A stretch of 17,767 nucleotides of DNA from Atopobiaceae bacterium (lineage in GTDB: Bacteria; Actinomycetota; Coriobacteriia; Coriobacteriales; Atopobiaceae), in contig JAFUBJ010000562.1 of NCBI GenBank assembly GCA_017460265.1, positions 1 through 17,767 of the forward strand. Direction: 5' to 3'. The notes under the pieces are model-generated. The model saw only the letters and a list, made by a program, of their open reading frames with translations. It had not been told where the DNA came from and did not search any database. This document shows positions 1 through 6,665 of the stretch, piece after piece. A program made the translations under genes and the position numbers. Every line of letters begins with the position of its first letter. Positions within the stretch are counted from its first letter, which is position 1.

Positions 1-24
1 CGTTGATACTAGCTTAGCGCAAAC

Positions 25-1017
25 TCACGCGAGCGAGGACAACTCAGGAATCCAGCCGACGGGACTCTTCTCGCCTGCCACCGCGGACGCCGTGGTGATC
101 GACAGGCCAAAGAGCAGGTCACTTTCGCTCACAGTCAGCACGTCAAAGCCCGTGGCCTTCATGAATTCGGCCACCGCAATCGCGCCGCCCAGAATCACCG
201 CCGCACGCTTGGGCTGCAGGCCCGGCAACTGGGCGCGCTCTGCCACCGTCATGGGAGCCAACTTGGCCTCCAGGCGCTCTACCTGCTCGAGCGTCAGCTC
301 GTGCAGGTGCACGAACGCTGAGTCATACGGCACGAGCTCCGCATCCATCGCCACCAGACTCGTGACCGTCCCACCACAGGCAACGAGACGCTCTGCTCGC
401 ACACGCGCCTCGCCGAGCATCCCCGACAGCGGGGCAAAGAGCTCGCGCGCAAAGGCGTGAGCTGCTGCAAGGCCCTCGTCGGTAGCGACGCCGTCCTCTC
501 GCTCGGACAGGAAGCGCTCGGTTATGCGCCGGCAGCCCACGTCGATCGAGCGCACAAAGGCCAGGTCGATAAGCCCACCCTTCATGCTCCCCATCGCAAA
601 CTCGGTAGAACCCCCACCGTTGTCCGCAATGAGGATCGCCTTGCCAGGAAAGGCCTGCGCGACGCCCAAAAACGTGAGCATCCCCTCAACCTCACCGGGA
701 ATGACCTGCGGCTTAAGCCCGCGCGCGGCCAGCGCGTCAAGCAGTTCGTCGGAGTTTGCGGCGTCGCGCGCCGCACTCGTCAGCGTGCAGCACATGACGG
801 GTGCCGCGGAGCTGCGCGCCGCCGCAAGGTAGGCGTCGGCGCATGCCAGCACGCGCGCCTTTGCTGCGTCGCAGATGTGCCCCGTAGCGGAGAGGCCTTC
901 GCCCAGGTCGCAGATGGTGGACTGCTTTGCCAGCCGCTGCACGCGGCCTCCTTCGACGTCCGCCACGGCCAATCGGGCGGTCACCGTACCGATGTCGATG
1001 CACGAAACCCGTTGCAT
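25..1017 (-). CDS. ppx: Ppx/GppA family exopolyphosphatase / pppGpp phosphatase
   Basis: This 330-residue protein belongs to the ASKHA-fold Ppx/GppA phosphatases, which remove terminal phosphate from polyphosphate or pppGpp in the cytoplasm. The N-terminal phosphate-binding loop reads DIGTVTARL (residues 8-16), a probable catalytic glutamate lies in PGEVEG (107-112), and the second phosphate loop GGGSTEF is at 134-140. The length fits the short, roughly 300-residue Ppx type without the C-terminal HD domain. An ATG 21 bases further upstream exists, but the AAAAAGGAG Shine-Dalgarno sequence lies inside that extension and 8 bases before the chosen ATG, so the shorter start is preferred. It is the last gene of a minus-strand run after mazG and the division gene, behind a 106-base gap holding a near-perfect inverted repeat. 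Which of the two substrates it uses cannot be told from sequence. Confidence 0.9.
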   Translation of the reverse strand: MQRVSCIDIGTVTARLAVADVEGGRVQRLAKQSTICDLGEGLSATGHICDAAKARVLACADAYLAAARSSAAPVMCCTLTSAARDAANSDELLDALAARGLKPQVIPGEVEGMLTFLGVAQAFPGKAILIADNGGGSTEFAMGSMKGGLIDLAFVRSIDVGCRRITERFLSEREDGVATDEGLAAAHAFARELFAPLSGMLGEARVRAERLVACGGTVTSLVAMDAELVPYDSAFVHLHELTLEQVERLEAKLAPMTVAERAQLPGLQPKRAAVILGGAIAVAEFMKATGFDVLTVSESDLLFGLSITTASAVAGEKSPVGWIPELSSLA

Positions 1018-1036
1018 ACTCGCCTTCTCCTTTTTC

Positions 1037-1108
1037 AATCGTCCTTTCGAAGCCTTAGATTAACAAAAGCGCAGTTGGCAATTTTGATAACGCTTCCAAA
1101 GGACGATT
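1037..1108. repeat. 17-bp inverted repeat between division gene and ppx
   Basis: The arms 1037-1053 (AATCGTCCTTTCGAAGC) and 1092-1108 are reverse complements with one mismatch, separated by 38 bases. On the plus strand the right arm is followed by TGCTTTTTATTG. On the minus strand, the direction of the flanking genes, the stem ends next to the ppx ribosome site with no T-run. It may be an mRNA stem controlling ppx, a processing site, or a terminator for antisense transcription. Confidence 0.6.
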
Positions 1109-1123
1109 TGCTTTTTATTGCCC

Positions 1124-1603
1124 CTACTGCCAGTTCTCGCTGCTATAGAAAAACAGCACGTCAAGCACCCTTATGTACCACGGCCGCGTATCCTCGACCT
1201 CAATGTCGCCCAGCATCTCGGTCTGGTCCTCCTTGGGAAGGCCCTCCACCACAACGCCAGTTTCTCCATCCTTAACCCAGCCCCGGCGATGGGCCTCGTC
1301 TTCGACTCCCTCTTCTGACTGAAGCCGATCCAGGTCCTGGTCCAGCGACTCGTTCTGCTCTTCCACGGCTTCTAGGTGCGCCTTGAGGTCCTGCCCGCTG
1401 CGCACTGCCACATAGTAGTTGCGTGTTGGGCCATACAGCATGACAACGAAGACCAGCACCATCGCAACCGCAAACACGGTCAGGGGATGGTTGCGCGCCG
1501 AATCTACGGCAGAGCTCAAGATGTCATCCAGGCTCAGCTTGTTGCGCCGACGCCTGCGCCTCCGACTATCAGCTCGCGTACCTCTGCTTTGTCTTTCAGC
1601 CAC
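1124..1603 (-). CDS. divIC: DivIC/FtsB-type septum formation initiator
   Basis: This 159-residue protein has a basic, Arg-rich N-terminus (residues 10-20), one transmembrane helix (about 40-57), and then a Glu/Gln/Leu-rich coiled coil (about 66-98) on the outer side. That is the layout of DivIC/FtsB proteins, bitopic divisome components that bind FtsL-type partners at midcell. The C-terminus after residue 100 includes RRGWVKDGE, a stretch like the post-coil segment of actinobacterial septum formation initiator proteins. It starts with GTG inside the last codons of mazG (8-base overlap, GTGGCTGA), so translation is probably coupled. The family is well supported. Whether it is the DivIC or FtsB equivalent is a naming choice. 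Confidence 0.85.
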   Translation of the reverse strand: MAERQSRGTRADSRRRRRRRNKLSLDDILSSAVDSARNHPLTVFAVAMVLVFVVMLYGPTRNYYVAVRSGQDLKAHLEAVEEQNESLDQDLDRLQSEEGVEDEAHRRGWVKDGETGVVVEGLPKEDQTEMLGDIEVEDTRPWYIRVLDVLFFYSSENWQ

Positions 1604-2462
1604 GTTCGTCCGCCTTCACGTTGTCCCACAGAACGTTGAGCTCCTCGGTGGAGTACTCATCCAGCGGCCGCCCCTCCTCACGAGCGGCTCGCTCGACGGC
1701 AGCCCAACGGCGACGGAACTTGCGGTTGCTTGCCGCAAGCGCTTCCTCGGCATCTATTCCCTCACGACGTGCCACGTTTACCAGCGCAAACAGCATGTCG
1801 CCAAACTCCTCGGCGGCAGCTTCGCTCCCCCGCTCTTCGCGCTCAAACTCGGCGCGCTCCTCAGCAACCTTGTCCCAGATGTCCGCAACCGTATCCCACT
1901 CAAAGCCCGCCTTGACGGCACGCTTGCTAATCTTTTGCGCCTGCATCAGCGCCGGAAGCGAGGCCGGAACGGAGTCAAGAAGCCCCGGCTCCTCCCCCGC
2001 CTGGCCGCGGGCCTCGCGCTCCTGCTGCTTGACCGCATCCCATGCGTCCAGCGCACCGTCGGCCGTCGTGGCAACCTCGTCGCCAAACACGTGCGGATGG
2101 CGCCGCACGAGCTTCTCGTTCAGCTCGCGGCATACGTCGTCGAGCGTAAACTCGCCGTCGTCGCTCGCGATCTGCGCGTGGAGCAACACCTGCTCGAGCA
2201 CGTCGCCCAGCTCTTCGCGGAGGTGAGGCACATCGTCGGCCAGGATGGCGTCAACCGCCTCGTAGGCCTCCTCGACCATGTTCTTGGTGATGGAGCGGTG
2301 CGTCTGGGCCTTGTCCCACGGGCAGCCATCTTCTTGGCGCAGGCGCCAGATGGTGCGCACCAGACGATCGAACTCGGGATGACTCGCGGGCGCGCCATCG
2401 CGCTCAAGCGTCTGCGCATCCACGCGCGCAACCGTCTCCTCAAAGGTGCCTGTTGTGGTCAT
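1596..2462 (-). CDS. mazG: MazG nucleoside triphosphate pyrophosphohydrolase
   Basis: This 288-residue cytoplasmic all-alpha NTP pyrophosphohydrolase hydrolyses (d)NTPs, including aberrant ones, to the monophosphate and pyrophosphate. Two MazG domains are visible. The first (about 30-125) carries DGCPWDKAQTH (45-55), EEAYE (64-68) and EELGDVLEQVLLHAQ (83-97), the acidic residues that bind Mg2+. The second (about 195-255) carries EERAEFE and EEFGDMLFALVNVAR. The ATG at 2462 is preceded by GAAGGCGAG. The frame stays open further upstream, but that part is antisense to the methyltransferase gene and is not credible. Its stop overlaps the GTG of the division gene. The 111-base divergent gap to rlmD holds the promoters. 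Confidence 0.93.
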   Translation of the reverse strand: MTTTGTFEETVARVDAQTLERDGAPASHPEFDRLVRTIWRLRQEDGCPWDKAQTHRSITKNMVEEAYEAVDAILADDVPHLREELGDVLEQVLLHAQIASDDGEFTLDDVCRELNEKLVRRHPHVFGDEVATTADGALDAWDAVKQQEREARGQAGEEPGLLDSVPASLPALMQAQKISKRAVKAGFEWDTVADIWDKVAEERAEFEREERGSEAAAEEFGDMLFALVNVARREGIDAEEALAASNRKFRRRWAAVERAAREEGRPLDEYSTEELNVLWDNVKADERG

Positions 2463-2561
2463 ATGCTCGCCTTCGTTACGTTTGAGCTGCAGTTTTCGCG
2501 TAGTGGCCAGGTGGTTTCCCGGCACACGTAATGATGATAGCGCCATCAAGGCCACCAGCGC

Positions 2562-2567
2562 TACACT
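2562..2567 (+). promoter_or_regulatory. -10 element for a leaderless rlmD transcript
   Basis: TACACT sits 6 bases before the rlmD ATG, so transcription would begin at or within a base or two of the start codon. No Shine-Dalgarno sequence is present. Leaderless mRNAs are common in actinobacteria. No good -35 hexamer is seen. A TAGCGC...GCGCTA inverted pair (2538-2543, 2558-2563) overlaps the element. Confidence 0.4.
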
Positions 2568-2573
2568 AGAGCC

Positions 2574-3830
2574 ATGGGATTCAAGACGTACACATGCCCC
2601 ATTGCCAAAAAGTGCGGCGGCTGCGAATGGCTCGCCGTCCCTTATCCTATACAGCTCAAGCGCAAGCAAGAGGCCGTCGAGAAGCTCTTTACACGGATAG
2701 CCGATGAGGACGGGGCGCAGATCGAGTCCGTGCGCGGGATGGAAGAGCCGCGCGCCTTTCGGTTCAAGGCGGCAACACCGTTTGCACCTGGCAAGGGCGG
2801 TCGCATCAGGAGCGGCTTTTATGCGGCCGGGTCCCACCGCATCGTGCGCTGCGACGAGTGCCTGGTGGAGGACCCCCGTGCGCGCGACGTCCTGAACTCG
2901 GTGGCACGCATTGCTTCTGACCTGCACATTCCTGCCTACGAGGAGGACCGTGGCACTGGCTGCCTGCGCCATGCGGTGCTGCGCTGCGGATACGCGACCG
3001 ATGACCTCTTGCTGACGCTCGTCACCAACGGGCCGCAGCTCCCACGCGAGAAACGCTTTGTAAAGGAGCTGCGCGAGGCCCATCCAGAGCTGAGTACCGC
3101 CGTGCAAAACATCAACGAGCGCCGCACCAACGCCATCCTGGGCCGCGACTGCAAGACGCTCTATGGCTCCGGCATCATGCACGACAAGCTGCTGGGCTGC
3201 ACGTTTGAGATTGGCCCCACGAGCTTCTACCAGACCAACCCTGCGCAGACCGAGGTTCTGTACCAGCTGGCGCTAGACGCGGCGCAGCTGCATGCGGGCA
3301 TGCGCGTGCTGGACGCCTACTGCGGGACGGGCACCATCGGTATCTGCGCGGCCGCCACATCAAACGAAGTGCAGGTCACAGGCGTAGAGCAGGTGCGCGG
3401 TGCGGTTTCGTGCGCCAAGCGCAACGCCGCCGCCAACGGCGTTTCGGACCGCTGCGCGTTCATTCGTGCCGACGCCACGCAGTACCTGGTGAAGGCCGCA
3501 AAGACCGGCGAGCACTTTGACGTCGTCGTCATGGACCCGCCGCGCGCAGGCTCCACGCCAGAGTTTCTCTCCGCCGTGGCAAGCATCGCGCCGGAGCGTG
3601 TGGTGTACGTCTCGTGCAACGCCGTGACGCAGGCCCGTGACCTCGAGATCCTTCGCGCGCAGGGCTATCGGATGGAGCTCCTCACCCCTGTGGACATGTT
3701 TCCCCACACCAAGCACGTCGAAACGGTCTGTTTGCTCACACGCCAGAAGACGAAGGCATCAAGAGATCACCCTAGTCCGTCCGACCTCAGCACGGGCTAC
3801 GCTACAGGTTCCACTTCCTGTCCCAGATAG
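2574..3830 (+). CDS. rlmD: 23S rRNA (uracil-C5)-methyltransferase, RlmD/RumA type
   Basis: This 418-residue SAM-dependent RNA m5U methyltransferase has a 4Fe-4S cluster motif near the N-terminus (Cys8, Cys14, Cys17, then RCDEC at 92-96). The usual N-terminal TRAM domain is missing. The SAM-binding motif is VLDAYCGTGTIG (245-256), DPPR is at 321-324, and the catalytic cysteine is in VYVSCN (Cys348). The conserved end VDMFPHTKHVETVCLL (373-388) is followed by about 30 extra polar residues with no family similarity that run 29 bases into the convergent CPBP gene. The start has no ribosome site but a -10-like TACACT directly upstream, suggesting a leaderless mRNA. Family identity is firm. Whether the target is U1939 or another uracil is not decidable from sequence. 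Confidence 0.9.
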   Translation: MGFKTYTCPIAKKCGGCEWLAVPYPIQLKRKQEAVEKLFTRIADEDGAQIESVRGMEEPRAFRFKAATPFAPGKGGRIRSGFYAAGSHRIVRCDECLVEDPRARDVLNSVARIASDLHIPAYEEDRGTGCLRHAVLRCGYATDDLLLTLVTNGPQLPREKRFVKELREAHPELSTAVQNINERRTNAILGRDCKTLYGSGIMHDKLLGCTFEIGPTSFYQTNPAQTEVLYQLALDAAQLHAGMRVLDAYCGTGTIGICAAATSNEVQVTGVEQVRGAVSCAKRNAAANGVSDRCAFIRADATQYLVKAAKTGEHFDVVVMDPPRAGSTPEFLSAVASIAPERVVYVSCNAVTQARDLEILRAQGYRMELLTPVDMFPHTKHVETVCLLTRQKTKASRDHPSPSDLSTGYATGSTSCPR

Positions 3831-4638
3831 CGCGAATCTTGTCAAAGTTTGCCGGGCGAAGGTACCAAATGGCCAATCCAAGCTCGGTGCCCGAGTAGAT
3901 GATCTGGGGGATGAGGTTGGCAAGCGAGATGCCCTCGAGCATGGCGCCAGAGCTGGAAATGCTCATGAACAGCAGGTTGATGACGTCGTGGAAGAAGTGG
4001 AACAACATGCAGGGAATGATGGTGCCTGTGTTCAGGTACACGGCGGCAAAGAGCCCACCAGAGATGCTTGCAGTGATCGTCTGCTGCAATGTCCGGGCAA
4101 CATCTCCCCCAGCCGCAAGGTTCGCAACGTGAGTCAGGCCAAAGACCGCTGCTGTTACGACCACCGAGAAGACCATGCCGCCATAGTCGCGCTTGAGCCT
4201 CATGAAGTTGGGAAGCGCGAACGCTCTGAAGACCATCTCCTCCATGACGCCAGCCATAAGCGACAAGGCAATAACGTGCAGTATGTTGTTGAGCGTGCTG
4301 CCACTTCCTATGATGCGGTCAAGAATGAAGAACACGACGTCAAGGATGGCGACGGGGACAAACATCTTGAGCCCGTCGGCGATGCCATCAGTGGCAAACG
4401 GCCCGCTAAACGCACCCCTGTAGAAGACCTTGCAGACCACAAACGTGACGACAAGCGCAGCGGGCACGATGCTGACAATGGTGCAGAGATCGGCCGCCGA
4501 GCCCTCTAGGCCAAGCACCGTAGCCGGAGCGCTAAAGAGGGAAAACGTGAAGAGCGCAAACAGCAGAGTGAGGGCATACGAAAGAATCGGACGATCAAAG
4601 AGCTTCATGGGTCGTTTCTGGTTTGATTCTTCGGACAT
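3802..4638 (-). CDS. CPBP family intramembrane glutamic metalloprotease-like protein
   Basis: This 278-residue polytopic membrane protein of the CPBP (CAAX protease/bacteriocin-processing, Abi) family has about seven or eight hydrophobic segments from residue 17 to 262. The family motifs are all present: EEMVFR (133-138, the EExxxR motif), FGLTH (166-170) and HFFHD (214-218), which build the membrane-embedded active site. Family members process prenylated or bacteriocin peptides, or give self-immunity. The substrate here is unknown. An ATG 45 bases upstream is open, but the chosen ATG follows AAGGAAAGGGG and the longer N-terminus has no sense as a signal. Its 3' end overlaps rlmD (convergent) by 29 bases. 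Upstream lies a hairpin and then the broken thioredoxin gene. Confidence 0.85.
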   Translation of the reverse strand: MSEESNQKRPMKLFDRPILSYALTLLFALFTFSLFSAPATVLGLEGSAADLCTIVSIVPAALVVTFVVCKVFYRGAFSGPFATDGIADGLKMFVPVAILDVVFFILDRIIGSGSTLNNILHVIALSLMAGVMEEMVFRAFALPNFMRLKRDYGGMVFSVVVTAAVFGLTHVANLAAGGDVARTLQQTITASISGGLFAAVYLNTGTIIPCMLFHFFHDVINLLFMSISSSGAMLEGISLANLIPQIIYSGTELGLAIWYLRPANFDKIRAIWDRKWNL

Positions 4639-4678
4639 CGGGCGCCCCTTTCCTTGTAGCGCGTAATGGTGCCTAACC

Positions 4679-4724
4679 ATCATAGCGCCAGCCTACCCGC
4701 ACGCGGATAGGCTGGCGCTATGAT
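4679..4724. terminator. 17-bp perfect stem hairpin between CPBP gene and TlpA remnant
   Basis: The arms 4679-4695 (ATCATAGCGCCAGCCTA) and 4708-4724 are exact reverse complements with a 12-base loop. On the plus strand it is followed by TATCTTTTTG, a good U-tract, but no plus-strand gene ends here. On the minus strand, where the TlpA remnant ends, no T-run follows. It probably acts as a hairpin at the end of the minus-strand transcript, or stops antisense transcription. Confidence 0.55.
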
Positions 4725-4754
4725 TATCTTTTTGCTACTAATTTACGCTCTTTT

Positions 4755-5626
4755 CTATTTGACCTTGGCGGGGTTGGCTTCGATAGTCTGGGCGGTAATG
4801 TCCTTGGGGGTGGCACCGCGATTGGGGCCGTCCACAAGATTGCCCTCGCCGTCAACGAAGATGATGGTGGGGGTAGCCGCAGCGTCAATGAGGTCGCGGT
4901 ACGTGGCGTCCGCAAGCACAGTGGGGTACATGATGCCCGCGGCCTCCACGATGCTCTGTGCGTTTGAAATATGCTTCTCGTTGGCCACGCCGTCGTTGTC
5001 CAGCACGTCGCAGCACACGCCCACGACACCAAAGCCCTGATCGGCATACTCTTTGGAGAGGTCCTCGAGGTCAGGCAGGGAGCCAATGCAGACCGAGCAG
5101 GTGGTGGCCCACATGTCGACCATGGTCAGCTTGTTCTGCGCAAAGAGGTCTCCTAGCTTCACCTCGTTGCCGTCCAGTTCTTTCACAGTGAGGCTGGCCA
5201 GCTTGGCGGTGTCGATATCACCGGAGCGTTGCATCGTGGGAAGCTTTATTTCGGAAATCTCGACGCAGCCCACGTATTCGTCGATACGGCTCATAAGCTC
5301 GAGCGCGCGATCCATGCGGGCCTCGTTTGTGCCAAGGTCGATATAGCATGCCTTCAATTCCTCTGCGGTGGGACCGCCTTCAGAGACGTTTTGCGCAACA
5401 TGGTCGTCTAGGGTCTGGTCGGTCGTGATGCCCACAAACTCAAAGATGCCTGGGTGTGCACGCTGTGCGATGAGATCGTTGTCGACGTCGGCGATCCAGA
5501 TGCGCCCCAGACGCCATCGTAGCTGACGCGCATCCATCCGGAGATGCTGTCATCTGCGGCAAGGTCCTCTGGCAACGTAAAGGTAAAGCCCGGCAGGGAG
5601 ATGACGCCACCCTTAGCGGCAACCAT
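4755..5626 (-). pseudogene. TlpA-like thioredoxin-fold protein, frameshifted and lacking its export signal
   Basis: The main open part (4755 to about 5520) encodes a TlpA/AhpC-TSA-like redox domain: a thioredoxin fold with WATTCSVCIGSLPDL holding the CxxC pair, then VVGVCCDV and the cis-proline region ATPTIIFVD near the end. The upstream part continues in another frame from 5626 (MVAAKGGVISLPGFTFTLPE), and the two join sensibly only if one base is added in the C4/G4 run at 5505-5508 (SYDGVW, then RIWIADVDND). Such proteins normally act outside the membrane, but no signal peptide or lipobox is present, and the tandem repeats begin right at the apparent ATG. I read it as a gene that lost its 5' end and then or also took a one-base indel. 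A sequencing error in the G run would restore the frame but not the signal. Confidence 0.75.
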
Positions 5627-5628
5627 TG

Positions 5629-6010
5629 TCTGCTTTTCCAAAAAACGCCGGAGACGGGTGGTTGAAGATGCTCTAAGACTACCAGCATACAGCGAAAACC
5701 CTGAAAGCTGGTGGCTGGTTACCTCCCAGCACCGCCGGCGTTCGTCGAAAACCCCGCAAGCTGGTGGTCGGTTACCGCTCCGTACCGCCAGCGTTCGTCG
5801 AAAACCCCGCAAGCTGGTGGTCGGTTACCGCTCCGTACCGCCAGCGTTCAGGGAAAACCGTGCATGCTGGTGGTCGGCCACCGCCCAGCACCGCCAGCCT
5901 TCAGAGAAATCCCCGCAAGCTGGTGGTTCGCCGCCATCTGTACCGCCAGCGTTCGGGGAAAACCTTGAAAGCTGGTGATCGGTTACCGCTCCGTACCGCC
6001 AGCATCCCGA
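5629..6010. repeat. 53-bp tandem repeat array, about six good units, each able to form a hairpin
   Basis: Units start at 5682, 5735, 5788, 5841, 5894, 5946 and a partial one at 5999. All are 53 bases except the unit at 5894, which is 52. Units at 5735 and 5788 are nearly identical and the others diverge by some bases. A weaker copy can be aligned at 5629-5681. A unit begins CCAGCGTTC, continues GAAAACC, then AGCTGGTGGTCGGTTACCGC, and ends CGTACCG. GCTGGTGGT in one unit pairs with ACCGCCAGC across the next unit boundary, giving a 9-bp stem with a 15-base loop per unit and about 20 unpaired bases between. The period is not a multiple of three and no frame through it looks like a protein, so it is noncoding. 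This accounts for the stretch between the TlpA remnant and the Doc gene. Confidence 0.85.
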
Positions 6011-6032
6011 GAAGATGCGGTGGGCTATTCCG

Positions 6033-6419
6033 CTATAGGTTGCGAGATGCCCACTCCGCAAGCTCCTCGTAGCGCACTGTCCCGACGGCAACGCCGAGCA
6101 TGGTCTCGAGCAGCTCGTCGGCGGCAGGCTTGAACGAAAACCCATTGATGCGCAGGAACGCGCCCATGCAGGCGGTGGCGGCGCGCTTGTTGCCGTCAAG
6201 GAAGGGGTGGTTCCTCGCGATGCCGTAGGCATAGCGTGCGGCCTTCTCCGCGAACGCCGGGTACAGCTCGGAGCCCCCGAACGTCTGGAACGGCTGCGCC
6301 AGAGCGGACCTGAGGAGACCCTCGTCACGTAGGCCTGGCAGCCCGCCGAAGCGCTTTAGCGACGCCTCATGAATTGAGAGGGCCTCGTCTAACGTGAATC
6401 GTCGGCTGTTCGGTTGTGC
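6033..6419 (-). pseudogene. doc: Doc (death-on-curing, Fic fold) toxin, no standard start codon
   Basis: The frame encodes a Doc-type Fic toxin: TLDEALSIHEASLKRFGG, then LPGLRDEGLLRSALAQP, and the active-site loop HPFLDGNKRAA (the HxFx(D/N)(A/G)NKR signature), followed by the usual C-terminal helices ending EELAEWASRNL. Doc enzymes phosphorylate EF-Tu and halt translation unless bound by their antitoxin. The open frame begins after TGA at 6420-6422, and from there to the catalytic loop there is no ATG, GTG or TTG in frame. Family members normally start a few residues before LDE, at about 6393-6404, where CGA TTC ACG stands. The first ATG lies inside the catalytic region and would give a useless fragment. 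The toxin is therefore either silenced by loss of its start, initiates at a rare codon (ACG or ATT), or is joined by frameshift (-1) to the small gene upstream, whose stop overlaps. Confidence 0.8.
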
Positions 6420-6529
6420 TCAAGGACCAGCTCCCTGAGAGCCGCCTCGGCCTGCTCCGCAGGAAAGATCCCGCCGTTGCCTGGCGGCAAGACGGAGCGG
6501 AGCTCCGGTGCCTTGTACGTACAGGTCAC
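6389..6529 (-). CDS. possible small antitoxin gene upstream of doc
   Basis: A short frame of 46 residues (GTG start at 6529) ends in TAG overlapping the expected beginning of doc, the arrangement of antitoxin-toxin pairs. The product reads YKAPELRSVLPPGNGG, then a helix-like EQAEAALRELVLEHNRT. I do not recognise it as Phd, MazE or another named antitoxin. The frame stays open upstream to 6637, including an ATG at 6583, but that extension runs through a candidate promoter and into the tRNA terminator stem, so a start after the promoter is more likely. It may also be a remnant of a longer antitoxin. Confidence 0.35.
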   Translation of the reverse strand: MTCTYKAPELRSVLPPGNGGIFPAEQAEAALRELVLEHNRTADDSR

Positions 6530-6533
6530 GATT

Positions 6534-6611
6534 CTTGCGACAACCAAGATGAATCGATGGGCCCAATTATCGAAGAACGACATTGTTTGTCGCAAGTAGT
6601 GTCGCAAGTAA
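6534..6611. promoter_or_regulatory. three TTGCGACA motifs around a promoter, possible toxin-antitoxin operator
   Basis: TGTCGCAAGTAG and TGTCGCAAGTAA lie head to tail (6588-6599, 6600-6611), and an inverted copy CTTGCGACAA is at 6534-6543. Between them, reading toward the candidate antitoxin, lies a minus-strand promoter: TTGCGA (6590-6595), an 18-base spacer, and GATAAT (6566-6571). Repeated motifs overlapping the promoter fit antitoxin autoregulation. A site-specific recombination core next to the tRNA is the alternative. Confidence 0.45.
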
Positions 6612-6623
6612 GCCCAAAACGCA

Positions 6624-6657
6624 AGCAGGTCAGACACAACACAGTGTCTGACCTGCT
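6624..6657 (-). terminator. terminator of the tRNA-Arg transcript
   Basis: A perfect 14-bp stem (6624-6637 with 6644-6657, AGCAGGTCAGACAC) closes a 6-base loop 8 bases beyond the encoded CCA end. It is followed on the minus strand by TGCGTTTTGG, a short T-run. Confidence 0.75.
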
Positions 6658-6665
6658 GTTCTTTC

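Noticed and set aside
2463..3182. A 240-residue upstream extension of the mazG frame
   Set aside because: It runs antisense through rlmD, which has all catalytic motifs, and the ATG at 2462 has a ribosome site and starts a normal-length MazG.
5629..6010. CRISPR array
   Set aside because: The whole 53-bp unit is repeated with no unique spacers, and no cas gene is in the window.
5544..6072. Plus-strand frames across the 53-bp array giving repeated peptides
   Set aside because: The period is not a multiple of three, so each frame changes peptide at every unit, and no good ribosome site was seen.
5825..6328. 167-codon minus-strand frame in the doc region
   Set aside because: The correct Fic-fold sequence with HPFLDGNKRAA is in another frame. 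This one is Arg/Ser-rich noise.
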